Part shown: one piece after another, positions 52,937 to 62,359 of the stretch
Layout: each line of letters starts with the position of its first letter
Numbering within the stretch: the stretch's first letter is position 1
NCBI RefSeq assembly: GCF_017355405.1
Contig: NZ_CP061178.1
Span: forward strand, 310,001-374,000
Direction: 5' to 3'
Length of the DNA stretch: 64,000 nucleotides
DNA from: Roseomonas haemaphysalidis
GTDB lineage: Bacteria; Pseudomonadota; Alphaproteobacteria; Acetobacterales; Acetobacteraceae
Translations under genes and position numbers: made by a program
The notes under the pieces: model-generated
What the model saw: only the letters and a program-made list of their open reading frames with translations
The model's database searches: none
Told to the model about the DNA's origin: nothing

Positions 52937-55900
52937 ATGTTCTCCATCTCCGCCCCCTTCATCCGCCGGCCCGTCGCCACGCTGCTGATGGCGCTGGGGC
53001 TGGCGCTGGCCGGCATCGCCGCGTTCTTCGAGCTGCCGGTCTCGGCCCTGCCGCGCGTGGACCTGCCGACGGTGCTGGTCTCCGTCAGCCAGCCGGGCGC
53101 CAACCCGGAAACCCTGGCGGCCACCGTGATCGCGCCGCTCGAACGCCGCATCGGCGAGATCGCCGGCATCACGGAGATGACGTCCTTCGCCAATACCGGC
53201 AGCGGCAACATCATCGTGCAGTTCGACATCGCCCGCACCCAGGCCAGCGTGGCGCGGGACGTGCAGGCGGCGGTCAACGCGGCGCGGCAGGACCTGCCGT
53301 CCGGTCTGCCCAACCCGCCCAGCGTGCGCAAGTTCAATCCGGCCGATGCGCCGGTGATGATCCTGGCCCTCACCTCCGACCGCCTGCCCACCACCGGGCT
53401 TTACGACTTGGCCGACAGCATCGTGGCCCCGCAGCTGTCCCGCGTGCAGGGCATCGCGCAGGTGCAGGTGGGCGGCGCCGACCAGCCGGCGGTGCGCGTG
53501 GCGGTGGACCCGGCGGCGGCGGCCGCGGCCGGCATCTCGCTGGAACAGGTGCGGACCGCCATCAACACCGCCAACGTCACCTCGCCGATCGGCATGGTGG
53601 AAGGCGCGGGGCAGTCCGCCGCGCTGTCGCTGAACGACAGGCTGAGCGAGGCGGAGCAGTTCGCGACCCTGGTGGTCAAGTCTACCGACACCGGCATCGT
53701 CCGCCTGTCCGGCATCGCCCGCGTGACGGACGGCAGCCGCAACCGCCGGCAGGCAGCCTGGTACAACGACACGCCATCCGTGCTGCTGCAGGTCTACAAG
53801 CAGCCGGACGCCAACGTCATCGAGGTGGTGGACGGCGTACAGGAGATGCTGCCGGAACTGGAGAACCTGCTGCCCGCGGGCACCCGGCTGCTGATCCAGA
53901 ACGACCGCTCCCGCACCATCCGCGCCAGCGTGCATGAAGTGGAAAAGACGCTGCTGATCAGCATCGCGCTGGTCATCCTCGTCGTCGCCGCGTTTCTGCG
54001 CCGCAAGTCCTCCGTGCTGGCGGCCTGCATCTCCGTGCCACTGTCGCTGCTCGGCACGCTCTGCGTCATGTGGTGGCTGGGCTATTCGCTCAACAACTTC
54101 TCGCTGATGGCGCTGACCATCTCCGTCGGCTTCGTGGTGGACGACGCCATCGTCATGATCGAGAACATGGCGCGGCTGCGTGAGCGCGGCATGCCGCCAT
54201 TGCAGGCGGCGCTGCAGGGCGCGCGGGAGATCGGCTTCACCATCGTCTCCATCACCGTGTCGCTGGTGGCGGTGTTCCTGCCGCTGCTGGCCATGCCGGG
54301 CATCATCGGCCGGCTGTTCCGCGAATTCTCCGTCACGCTGGCCACCGCCGTGGTGCTGTCCGCCGTGATCTCGCTCACCGTCACGCCCATGGTCGCGGCC
54401 CGCCTGGCCAGCGACGCGCACCGCCCCCCCGGCCGCTTCGGCCGTTTTTTCGAGGCGGTGCTGGGCTGGCTGCAGCGCGGCTACCTCCGGAGCCTCGGCA
54501 CCGTGCTGCGCTTCCGGCGCCTGATGCTGGTGGGGACGCTGGGGCTGGTCGGGCTGACGGTGTGGCTTTACGTGGTGGTGCCCAAGGGCTTCTTTCCGGA
54601 ACAGGACACGGGGCTGCTGCGCGGCACCGTGCAGGCGGCTTCCGACACGTCGTTCAACGCCATGCTGGCGCTGCACACCCGCGCCGCCGACATCATCCGC
54701 GCCGACCCCGCCATCCTGAACATCAGCGGCTCCATCGGCAGCGGCTTCAACAGCTCCACCAATTCCGGCCAGTTCTTCATCACCCTGAAGCCGTTGGGCG
54801 AGCGGCCGCCGATCAACGATGTCATCGCGCGGCTGCGCGGGCCCCTGTCGCGTATCGCGGGCGCGCAGGTGTTCCTGCGGGCGGAGCAGGAGCTGAACAT
54901 CGGCGGCCGCCCCGGCAACGCCGCCTACAGCTACAGCCTGCTCGGCCCCGACCTCGACGAGTTGCGGACCTGGACGGAGCGCATGGTGGACAAGTTGCGC
55001 ACCGTGTCCGGCATCAACGACGTGTCCTCGGACCAGGAGCGCACGGGGCTGGTCAACCGGCTGATCATTGATCGCGACGCGGCGGCGCGGCTCGGCGTCG
55101 GCATCGACGACATCAGCAACACCTTCAACGATGCCTTCAGCCAGCGGCAGGTGTCCACCATCTACGGCCCGCGCAACCAGTACCGCGTGGTGCTGGAGAT
55201 CACGCCCGGCCTGCAGCAGGACGCCACGGATTTCGACCATGTGTTCGTGCCCGCCTCGGACGGCACCATGGTGCCGCTCAAGGCGCTGGCCCGCGTGCAG
55301 CGCGACGTGGCGCCGCTGCGGGTCACGCATCGCGGCCAGTATCCCGCGACCACCATCTCCTTCAACCTCGACCCCTCCATCGCGCTGGGCGACGTACCGC
55401 CGCTGTTGCAGCAGGCGGAACTGGAAGCCGGCATGCCGGATACCATCCGCGGCCAGTACGGCGGCAACGCCGCCGCGGCGCAGGCCTTCGGCAGCTCCAT
55501 GCCGCTGCTGATCCTGGCCGCGCTGCTGACCATCTACATCGTGCTGGGCGTGCTGTACGAAAGCTTCATCCACCCCATCACCATCCTGTCCACCCTGCCC
55601 ACCGCCGGCATCGGCGCCCTGGTGGCCCTGCTGGTGACCGGCATGGAACTGTCAGTGATCGCGCTGATCGGCATCATCCTGCTGATGGGCATCGTCAAGA
55701 AGAACGCCATCATGATGATCGACTTCGCGCTGGAGCATGAGCGCGAGCATGGCGCGGACGGCATGACCTCCATCCTGGAAGCCTGCCGCGACCGCTTCCG
55801 CCCCATCCTGATGACCACGCTGGCCGCCCTGTTCGGCGCCGTGCCATTGGCGATCGCGACCGGCGCGGGGGCGGAGCTGCACCGGCCGCTTGGTGTCACC

Positions 55901-56023
55901 ATCATCGGCGGGCTGCTGCTGTCGCAGTTGCTGACGCTCTACACCACGCCCGTGGTGTATCTGGCGCTCGACGGCTGGCGCCGCCGCCGGCCCGCCGTGA
56001 GCGCGGCCGCGCCGGCGGAATAG
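52937..56023 (+). CDS. mdtC: RND multidrug transporter subunit MdtC-like
   Basis: 1028-residue RND permease, the partner of the upstream MdtB-like subunit. Matches to MdtC include NPADAPVMILALTSD, DRSRTIRASVHEVEKTLLIS and the helix 4 segment FVVDDAIVMIENMARL; the helix 10 GIVKKNAIMMIDFALEHE is also intact. ATG 52937 has a GGAGTGAGCC context that gives a GGAG ribosome site overlapping the previous stop. It ends the sigma-led operon, with a convergent methyltransferase gene four bases beyond its stop. Confidence 0.94.
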   Translation: MFSISAPFIRRPVATLLMALGLALAGIAAFFELPVSALPRVDLPTVLVSVSQPGANPETLAATVIAPLERRIGEIAGITEMTSFANTGSGNIIVQFDIARTQASVARDVQAAVNAARQDLPSGLPNPPSVRKFNPADAPVMILALTSDRLPTTGLYDLADSIVAPQLSRVQGIAQVQVGGADQPAVRVAVDPAAAAAAGISLEQVRTAINTANVTSPIGMVEGAGQSAALSLNDRLSEAEQFATLVVKSTDTGIVRLSGIARVTDGSRNRRQAAWYNDTPSVLLQVYKQPDANVIEVVDGVQEMLPELENLLPAGTRLLIQNDRSRTIRASVHEVEKTLLISIALVILVVAAFLRRKSSVLAACISVPLSLLGTLCVMWWLGYSLNNFSLMALTISVGFVVDDAIVMIENMARLRERGMPPLQAALQGAREIGFTIVSITVSLVAVFLPLLAMPGIIGRLFREFSVTLATAVVLSAVISLTVTPMVAARLASDAHRPPGRFGRFFEAVLGWLQRGYLRSLGTVLRFRRLMLVGTLGLVGLTVWLYVVVPKGFFPEQDTGLLRGTVQAASDTSFNAMLALHTRAADIIRADPAILNISGSIGSGFNSSTNSGQFFITLKPLGERPPINDVIARLRGPLSRIAGAQVFLRAEQELNIGGRPGNAAYSYSLLGPDLDELRTWTERMVDKLRTVSGINDVSSDQERTGLVNRLIIDRDAAARLGVGIDDISNTFNDAFSQRQVSTIYGPRNQYRVVLEITPGLQQDATDFDHVFVPASDGTMVPLKALARVQRDVAPLRVTHRGQYPATTISFNLDPSIALGDVPPLLQQAELEAGMPDTIRGQYGGNAAAAQAFGSSMPLLILAALLTIYIVLGVLYESFIHPITILSTLPTAGIGALVALLVTGMELSVIALIGIILLMGIVKKNAIMMIDFALEHEREHGADGMTSILEACRDRFRPILMTTLAALFGAVPLAIATGAGAELHRPLGVTIIGGLLLSQLLTLYTTPVVYLALDGWRRRRPAVSAAAPAE

Positions 56024-56027
56024 GCGC

Positions 56028-56612
56028 TCAGTTCCGGCGCAGCAGGTCCAGGCGGTAGCGCTCCGTCCGCTCCTGCCGCTCCACGCGCATGATGTCGGCG
56101 GTGGCCGCGATGAAGCCCTCCACCGCCACGTCGCCCGACAGCGGGTAGTCCGTGGTGCCGATCCAGTGCACCAGCAGCACGTCGCCGCCCGGCGCCACGT
56201 CGCGCCGCGCCAGCTCCGCCACGAGGGCCAGGTCCGCCTCGTCCCAGTAATAAACCACCTCGGACAGCAGCAGGAGGTCGTAGCGGCCGCGCGGCCATTG
56301 CCGCGGCACCTCCCGCACCTCCACCGACAACCCCGGCATGCTGCCGCAATGCTTGCGCGCCTCGCCCACCGCGCGGGCCGAGGCATCCAGCGCCAGCAGC
56401 GTGTCGCAGCGTTCCGCCAGCATTTTGGTCAGCACGCCGATTGAGCAGCCGACTTCCAGCCCGCTGCCGTAGCGGGGCTTCGGCAGGGCCGACAGCGTAT
56501 GGGCGTATTTGGCCGCCTCGTACTCGCTGGTGCGAAAGGCCCAGGGGTCGGGGTTGGAGGCGTAGAGCGCCTCGAAATAGCTGGCGGGCAACGATCCGGT
56601 GGGCTGGTTCAT
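56028..56612 (-). CDS. NodS-like SAM-dependent methyltransferase
   Basis: 194-residue class I methyltransferase. It starts with SYFEALYASNPDPWAFRTSEYEAAKY (the NodS/SAM-MT lead-in, cut here by the usual YxxLY pattern) and has motif I LEVGCSIGVLTKMLAERC and an acidic post-I residue (LALDASA). NodS N-methylates the free amino group of deacetylated chitooligosaccharide. ATG 56612 overlaps the upstream PIG-L stop by four bases, so it probably methylates the amine that the deacetylase exposes. The acceptor is not known. Confidence 0.87.
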   Translation of the reverse strand: MNQPTGSLPASYFEALYASNPDPWAFRTSEYEAAKYAHTLSALPKPRYGSGLEVGCSIGVLTKMLAERCDTLLALDASARAVGEARKHCGSMPGLSVEVREVPRQWPRGRYDLLLLSEVVYYWDEADLALVAELARRDVAPGGDVLLVHWIGTTDYPLSGDVAVEGFIAATADIMRVERQERTERYRLDLLRRN

Positions 56613-57352
56613 GCGGCTTCCTCCAGCAGGATCTCGAAGGGGCGGTCGAAATGCGCCAGCATGGCTTCCGGCAGCACGAAGCCCTCGGGGTCGTCGTCGA
56701 TCACCTGCCCGAGCTGCGAACGATGCGCCCGCACGGCGGCGTGCTTGGCGCCGGCCCAGGGGGCGATGTCCAGCCGCAGCCCACGCGGCGGGTCCAGCGG
56801 CAGCGCCATGCCGGGCGGCAGGGTATGCGCCCACACCGGCACGCTGAACAACGCCGCGCCCGGCAGCCCCGGCATCGCCGCCCGTGCCATGCGGAAGCTG
56901 GCCTGATGGTCGCAATGCGGGTCGTGGCCCCAGGTGGTGACCACCAGGCCGGCATCGATGTCCCGCCCCGCCTGCACGATGGCGGCCACGGCGGCGTCGA
57001 ACACCGGCCCGCCGCTGGGCACGGCCGCATCGGGCAGGTCCAGGCACAGCAGCACGCCGGGCGGCAGGCCCAGCAGGCCCAAGGCGGTTTCGGCCTCGGC
57101 CCGGCGCAGCGCCCGCCGCGCATCGGGGGGAAAGCGACGCGAATTGTTGTGGGAAGCGACGCCGTCGCTCACCATCACCACGCCCACCCGCTTGCCGCGC
57201 GCCACGGCTGCGGCGATCAACCCGCCGCAGCCCAGGCTTTCATCATCCGGGTGCGGCACCACGACCAGAAGCCCACCGGGCCGGTCCACCGCCTCGAAGC
57301 CCGCCAGCGGCAATGCCTCCGCCGCAGCCAGAAACGCACCGGCGGTGGTCAC
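56609..57352 (-). CDS. PIG-L family deacetylase
   Basis: 247-residue zinc hydrolase of the PIG-L/LmbE type that removes N-acetyl groups from GlcNAc conjugates. Zinc motif VVPHPDDESLGCGG and the second ligand region HDPHCDHQASFRMA are intact. The start is GTG 57352, whose GTGA overlaps the acyl-CoA dehydrogenase stop; a second GTG three bases earlier is possible. Its stop overlaps the methyltransferase start. The three coupled genes suggest a pathway making an N-methylated amino-sugar or aminoglycolipid, but the glycosyltransferase expected with them is not in the window. Confidence 0.9.
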   Translation of the reverse strand: MTTAGAFLAAAEALPLAGFEAVDRPGGLLVVVPHPDDESLGCGGLIAAAVARGKRVGVVMVSDGVASHNNSRRFPPDARRALRRAEAETALGLLGLPPGVLLCLDLPDAAVPSGGPVFDAAVAAIVQAGRDIDAGLVVTTWGHDPHCDHQASFRMARAAMPGLPGAALFSVPVWAHTLPPGMALPLDPPRGLRLDIAPWAGAKHAAVRAHRSQLGQVIDDDPEGFVLPEAMLAHFDRPFEILLEEAA

Positions 57353-58452
57353 CACCCCGGCTGGCCCAGCACATGCGCGGCGCCGGATTGCAGCGCGTAG
57401 TCCGGTGCCGGCTGGCGCAGATAGGTGCCCAGATCGCGCGACAGGCGCTCGATCGGATGCGGCCGCATCAGCCCGGCCAGGCCGACCGAGCGCTGCACGT
57501 CCTCGATCATCCGCGCCGCACCGCGCTCCACGGCGCCGCGCGCCAAGTTCACGTAGGCCACCAGCGCCTCGGCCTCGTCTTCCAGCGGCTCGGCCGCCAT
57601 GCGCGCGGCGCGGTCCACCCACAGGCGGGCGGTTTCCAGGGCAATGGCGCAATCCGCCACGCGGGCGCGCTGCTGCGCGTCGCCGTCCCGGCCGGCCCCG
57701 ACCAGATGGGTCCGCAACAGCGACAGCAGCTCCGCCATGCCGCCGGTCTGCACCGCCAGGCAGCGCCAATGACCGGAGGAGAAATACGGCTGCCGCAGGT
57801 AGTCCCCCGGCGCGCCCAGGATCTCGCCCTCGCTCAGCTCGATGCCGTCCAGGTCCACGGCGCCGGTCGCGGAAGCCCGCATGCCGGATGCCTGCCAGGA
57901 CGACAGATCCGCACGCTCGCCCTGCCGCAGGTGGGGCAGCACCATCACGGCACCCTCGGGCGTCGCGGCGGTGACCAGCGGGCGTTCCACCCAGCCGGCG
58001 CCTGATGCGAGGATCTTGCGACCGCGGAGGATGCCGCCGGTGCCGCGCCGCTCCAGCCGCAGCGGCGCGGCCCGGTCATCGGTGTTCCAAACGCCGAACA
58101 GGCGGCCCGCGCGGATCTCCGGCTCCAGCAATGCCCGCTGCGGCGCGCCGCCCAGGCGGTGCAGCAGCCCCAGGGCATTGACGTGGCCTTCATACACCCG
58201 GCCCAGGGGCAGGCTGCCGGCGCCGATGGCGCAGAGCACCCCCGCCAGGGTGGCGGCACCCGCCTCGCCTTGCCGCAGCCAGTCCAGGGGCGCCGCCATC
58301 AGGCCGGCGTGGTGCAGGGCCACGATCTCCTGGTCCGGAAAGGCGCCATCGGCGTCCAGCGCGGCGCCCCGGCGACGCGCCGCTTCAGCCACCTGCCGGG
58401 CTGCCGGCAGGGGCGGCAGCGCTGTGGGGCGGCCAGGCAAGGTGACGGTCAT
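57349..58452 (-). CDS. Acyl-CoA dehydrogenase family protein
   Basis: 367-residue flavoprotein of the acyl-CoA dehydrogenase fold. N-terminal helical region (QVAEAARRRGAALDADGAFPDQEIVALHHAGL), middle beta domain with GVWNTDDRAAPLRLERRGTGGILRGRKI, cut for length, and a C-terminal helical bundle (MIEDVQRSVGLAGLMRPHPIER). No clear catalytic glutamate can be placed, and such atypical members often act on non-fatty substrates. It heads the coupled trio with the PIG-L and NodS-like genes. AAAGG lies before ATG 58452. It may oxidise or desaturate an acyl chain attached to the amino-sugar product. Confidence 0.87.
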   Translation of the reverse strand: MTVTLPGRPTALPPLPAARQVAEAARRRGAALDADGAFPDQEIVALHHAGLMAAPLDWLRQGEAGAATLAGVLCAIGAGSLPLGRVYEGHVNALGLLHRLGGAPQRALLEPEIRAGRLFGVWNTDDRAAPLRLERRGTGGILRGRKILASGAGWVERPLVTAATPEGAVMVLPHLRQGERADLSSWQASGMRASATGAVDLDGIELSEGEILGAPGDYLRQPYFSSGHWRCLAVQTGGMAELLSLLRTHLVGAGRDGDAQQRARVADCAIALETARLWVDRAARMAAEPLEDEAEALVAYVNLARGAVERGAARMIEDVQRSVGLAGLMRPHPIERLSRDLGTYLRQPAPDYALQSGAAHVLGQPGW

Positions 58453-58573
58453 GGGAGAACCTTTCGTTGCAGCAGCAACACACCGGGCGGTGAAGCGGTT
58501 GCGCAGGGATGGAACCCAGGCGCAAGCAGAGCGTTTCCCGGGCACGAGCGATTGCGCAGAAGGACCTTTGGCA

Positions 58574-59623
58574 ATGGGCCAGAAAACCGCCAGCATTGAG
58601 CATTCCCTGCGCGAGCGCCTTGACCGCGTCACCGGCGAGCAGACGGCGGATCGAGCGCCCGGCCGACCCGCCGCCGCCGGCGTGCCCACGGACGCGGGCC
58701 ACAACGCCACGACGCCGACCGAGATCCCCCGCCGGGGCTGGTGGGCCATCGCCAAGCGGACGGTGACGGAAGCCAACCAGGACCGGGTGATGACCGAGGC
58801 GGCGGGCATCACCTTCTACGCCCTGCTGTCGCTGTTTCCCGGATTGACGGCGCTGGTGTCGCTGTATGGCCTGTTCGCGGACCGCGCGACCATGCGCGAG
58901 CACCTGGGCGACATCGCCGGCTTTCTGCCCCAGGGGGGCATGACCATCATCAACGACCAGCTGGAGCGCCTGTTGGCCAGCCCGCAGCAGGCCTTGGGCA
59001 TCGGGGCCGTCATCGGCCTGGGGGCCGCGCTGTGGAGTGCCAACCAGGGCACCAAGGCGTTGGTGGACGCGCTGAACATCGTCTACGAGGAAAAGGAAAA
59101 GCGCTCCTTCCTGAAGCTGACCGCGCTGTCGCTGTCCATGACCTTTGGCGCGCTGCTGTTCGTGCTGATCGCCATGGGGGCGATCGTCGTGCTGCCGGTG
59201 GTGCTGAACTTCCTGTGGCTGGGCGAAAGCACCGAGCTGCTGCTGAAGATCGCCCGCTGGCCGATCCTGCTGGTGGCCATCACGCTGCTGCTGTCGGTCA
59301 TCTACCGCTACGGGCCCAGCCGGCAGCGCGCGCGCTGGCGCTGGGTCAGCTACGGCGGCGTGTTCGCGGCCGTGATGTGGTCGCTGGTGTCGGCCGGCTT
59401 CACCTTCTACGTCGCCCGCTTCGGCAATTACGACGCGACCTACGGCTCGCTGGGCGCGGTGATGGGCTTCATGACCTGGATCTGGCTGTCCTCCATCGTG
59501 GTGCTGGTCGGCGCCGAGCTGAACGCCGAGATGGAGCACCAGACGGCGCAGGACAGCACCACCGGCCCCCCGCTGCCCATGGGCACGCGCGGGGCCGCCA
59601 TGGCGGACAGCGTGGCCAGCTAG
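58574..59623 (+). CDS. YihY/BrkB family membrane protein
   Basis: 349-residue inner-membrane protein with about six hydrophobic spans. A ~50-residue Pro/Ala-rich cytosolic start is followed by the family segment MTEAAGITFYALLSLFPGLTALVSLYGLF and WSANQGTKALVDALNIVYEEKEKRSF, cut here to landmarks. The function of YihY/BrkB proteins is unknown; they were long mislabelled as RNase BN. AAGGA lies about nine bases before ATG 58574. It is divergent from the acyl-CoA dehydrogenase gene and converges with the nitroreductase gene, stops one base apart. Confidence 0.92.
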   Translation: MGQKTASIEHSLRERLDRVTGEQTADRAPGRPAAAGVPTDAGHNATTPTEIPRRGWWAIAKRTVTEANQDRVMTEAAGITFYALLSLFPGLTALVSLYGLFADRATMREHLGDIAGFLPQGGMTIINDQLERLLASPQQALGIGAVIGLGAALWSANQGTKALVDALNIVYEEKEKRSFLKLTALSLSMTFGALLFVLIAMGAIVVLPVVLNFLWLGESTELLLKIARWPILLVAITLLLSVIYRYGPSRQRARWRWVSYGGVFAAVMWSLVSAGFTFYVARFGNYDATYGSLGAVMGFMTWIWLSSIVVLVGAELNAEMEHQTAQDSTTGPPLPMGTRGAAMADSVAS

Positions 59624-59624
59624 C

Positions 59625-60449
59625 CTAGCGGAGCGGAAAGCCGAGGCGCCGCAGGGCCGGCTTCATGCCGTCCCGCCCGTGCAGCGCCGCGGCGTCCGCC
59701 ATGCGCGACAGCATCCGCCCGACCCAGCCGGCCGGGCCGATGCCCTGGGACAGCGAGAAAGCCTTCAGCGTCTCGTCATACTGCGCCACGGCGGCTTCCT
59801 CCGCCGCCGAATCATAGCGCTCGCGGTGCAGCACCGCCGCCTGCGGCAGGCGCGGCTTCACCGAGGCGGGTGCCGCGGGGTCCGGCCGCCCGACGCACAG
59901 CCCGAACAGCGCCACGGCGCCGGGCGGCAGGTTCAGCTCCGCCGCCACCTCCTCCGGCTTGTTGCGCAGGGCGCCTACATAAACGGTGCCGAGGCCCAGC
60001 GCTTCCGCCGCAACCACCGCGTTCTGCGACGCCAGCGCGGCATCCACCGAAGCGACGATAAAGGCTTCCAGGTAGTCCAGCCCTTCCATCGGGTTGCCAT
60101 GGCGTGCGCCAAGGCGGCGCAGGCGGGAGGTGTCGGCCACAAAGGCCAGGAACAGCGGCGCGCGGGCAATGAACGCCTGCCTCCCCGACAGCTCCGCCAG
60201 CCGCGCCTTTAACCCCGGCTCTGTCACCGCCACCAAGCTCCAGGCCTGGACGTTCGAGGAGGTGGAGGCCGACTGCGCCGCCGCCGCCAGGATTTCCAGC
60301 GTGCCCGCCGGCAGGGCATCGGGCAGAAACGCGCGGACGGAGCGGTGTGCCAGCAGCGCCTCGATCACCGGGTTGGCGGGCAGTGGCAGGGCGGTGTCCG
60401 GCGCGGTGCCATAGCGGGCGGCCAGCAGCGACGGGGTTTCGGCATCCAT
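59625..60449 (-). CDS. NfsA/nitroreductase family NADPH-dependent oxidoreductase
   Basis: 274-residue FMN enzyme of the NfsA/flavin reductase branch. FMN/phosphate contact HRSVRAFLPDALP is at residues ~48-60, the ASTSSNVQAWSLVAV segment (SSNVQ in place of more common SSNxQPW) follows, and the dimer arm with AALASQNAVVAAEALGLGTVYVG and a GLCVGRPD segment closes the core. It reduces nitro compounds, quinones or flavins using NADPH. ATG 60449 gives a clean N-terminus (MDAETPSLLAARYG); a TTG or GTG further up is less likely. It stands alone; YihY converges with it. Confidence 0.9.
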   Translation of the reverse strand: MDAETPSLLAARYGTAPDTALPLPANPVIEALLAHRSVRAFLPDALPAGTLEILAAAAQSASTSSNVQAWSLVAVTEPGLKARLAELSGRQAFIARAPLFLAFVADTSRLRRLGARHGNPMEGLDYLEAFIVASVDAALASQNAVVAAEALGLGTVYVGALRNKPEEVAAELNLPPGAVALFGLCVGRPDPAAPASVKPRLPQAAVLHRERYDSAAEEAAVAQYDETLKAFSLSQGIGPAGWVGRMLSRMADAAALHGRDGMKPALRRLGFPLR

Positions 60450-60512
60450 GGGCGGGGCATCCTTGAGCGATCCGGGGCAATCAACCACATCGCGCCGCCG
60501 CCGTCTGCCGGG

Positions 60513-60986
60513 CTAGGCGGCGGCGGCAACCCTGCGGCGGCGCGGCCGGGGCAGCCGCATGCCTTCGTACAGCCCTTCCAAGAGGTCGCCGATCGCATAG
60601 CGGGACCGCCATGTCACCCAACGCTGCCGCCGGTGCCATTCGCGGTCCAGCCGCAGGTGGCAGGCGTTGCAGGCCGCGACCAGCAGGCTGGGGTCGCTGT
60701 CGCGCGGGTCATGGCGGGCATGGCAGCAGGCCAGCACCACCGGGCGCTTCCAGGCCCGGGCCTCGCCATAGGCCAGCATGTCCGGCGCGCGGGCGGTGCG
60801 GCCGCGCCGGTCGCGCCAGGTGCCGTCGCCCGCGGTCCAGCGGCCGTCGCGCAACTGGCGCACGCGGGCGCCGTGCGGCTTGCCGCAGTATTCGCAGCAG
60901 CCGCCGGCACGGCCAAAGCGGATGGCGGTGCTGATGGCGGGCCAGTCGGCGGGGTAGAACGGGCGCATGTCCGGGCGGATCGGCAT
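60513..60986 (-). CDS. HNH-nuclease-like zinc protein
   Basis: 157 residues. A CEYCG zinc knuckle near residue 31 and a second CNACH knuckle near 105 flank VVLACCHARHDPRDSDPSLLVAACN, which has the layout of HNH endonucleases of the type that read VLTVAHLDHDP...LRALCQRCHLRYD. The first catalytic His is retained (CCHARHDP). The basic tail RRRRVAAAA is unusual. It is not beside phage or restriction genes. Nuclease activity is inference; a zinc-binding structural role is possible. Confidence 0.65.
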   Translation of the reverse strand: MPIRPDMRPFYPADWPAISTAIRFGRAGGCCEYCGKPHGARVRQLRDGRWTAGDGTWRDRRGRTARAPDMLAYGEARAWKRPVVLACCHARHDPRDSDPSLLVAACNACHLRLDREWHRRQRWVTWRSRYAIGDLLEGLYEGMRLPRPRRRRVAAAA

Positions 60987-61090
60987 GGCGGCACGCTAGC
61001 ATGCTGTTTTGCGGGGGTGAATCCCAGAATGCGCCGGATCCGCCGTTATCCCCGCGTCACACAGTTCCGCACAGCCTGTGGATGACTACT

Positions 61091-61111
61091 TGCGAATCTG
61101 TCTCATTCGCA
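61091..61111 (+). promoter_or_regulatory. Strong candidate Fur box
   Basis: A 7-7-7 dyad: arm TGCGAAT (61091-61097), spacer CTGTCTC, arm ATTCGCA (61105-61111). Both arms are exact inverse complements and the whole resembles iron-box (Fur) sites. It lies 32 bases before a small reading frame at 61144 and shares TGCGAAT....CTCA with the site at the TonB receptor gene. Confidence 0.7.
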
Positions 61112-61143
61112 TTCAGATGTCTCCGCAACCCGGAGCAGAAGCC

Positions 61144-61308
61144 ATGCAACACCACCGGTCCATCGGCACCGCCACCCTTGTCGCGCTGATGGCGGCGCAC
61201 CGCACCGCCGCCCTGCACCAGCCCGTGGCCGAGCGCGCGGTCCAGCCGCTCGACCCGCGGCTGATCGACCGCGCCGTCGAGCGGCTGTGGAACCCGGAGC
61301 CGCAGCCC

Positions 61309-61338
<30 letters not shown>
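61144..61338 (+). CDS. Small hypothetical protein behind a Fur-like box
   Basis: 64 residues, no recognised family. It begins [20 protein letters not shown] (a weak hydrophobic stretch) and is rich in Arg, Ala and Pro afterwards. GGAG lies before ATG 61144. Its last 30 bases overlap the 3' end of the opposite-strand LLM oxidoreductase gene, which lowers confidence that it is real, but the strong dyad in its promoter region supports it. If real, it would be iron-regulated. Confidence 0.4.
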
Positions 61339-62310
<972 letters not shown>

Positions 62311-62359
62311 CGAGGGGAACCCCCTGGCAGTGGAGTGCGGCATCTGCCGCGTCACCCGG

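Noticed and set aside
48985..55573. Very long minus-strand frames opposite mdtB and mdtC
   Set aside because: They are His/Asp/Gln-rich antisense shadows of the RND permeases, without ribosome sites or recognisable folds.
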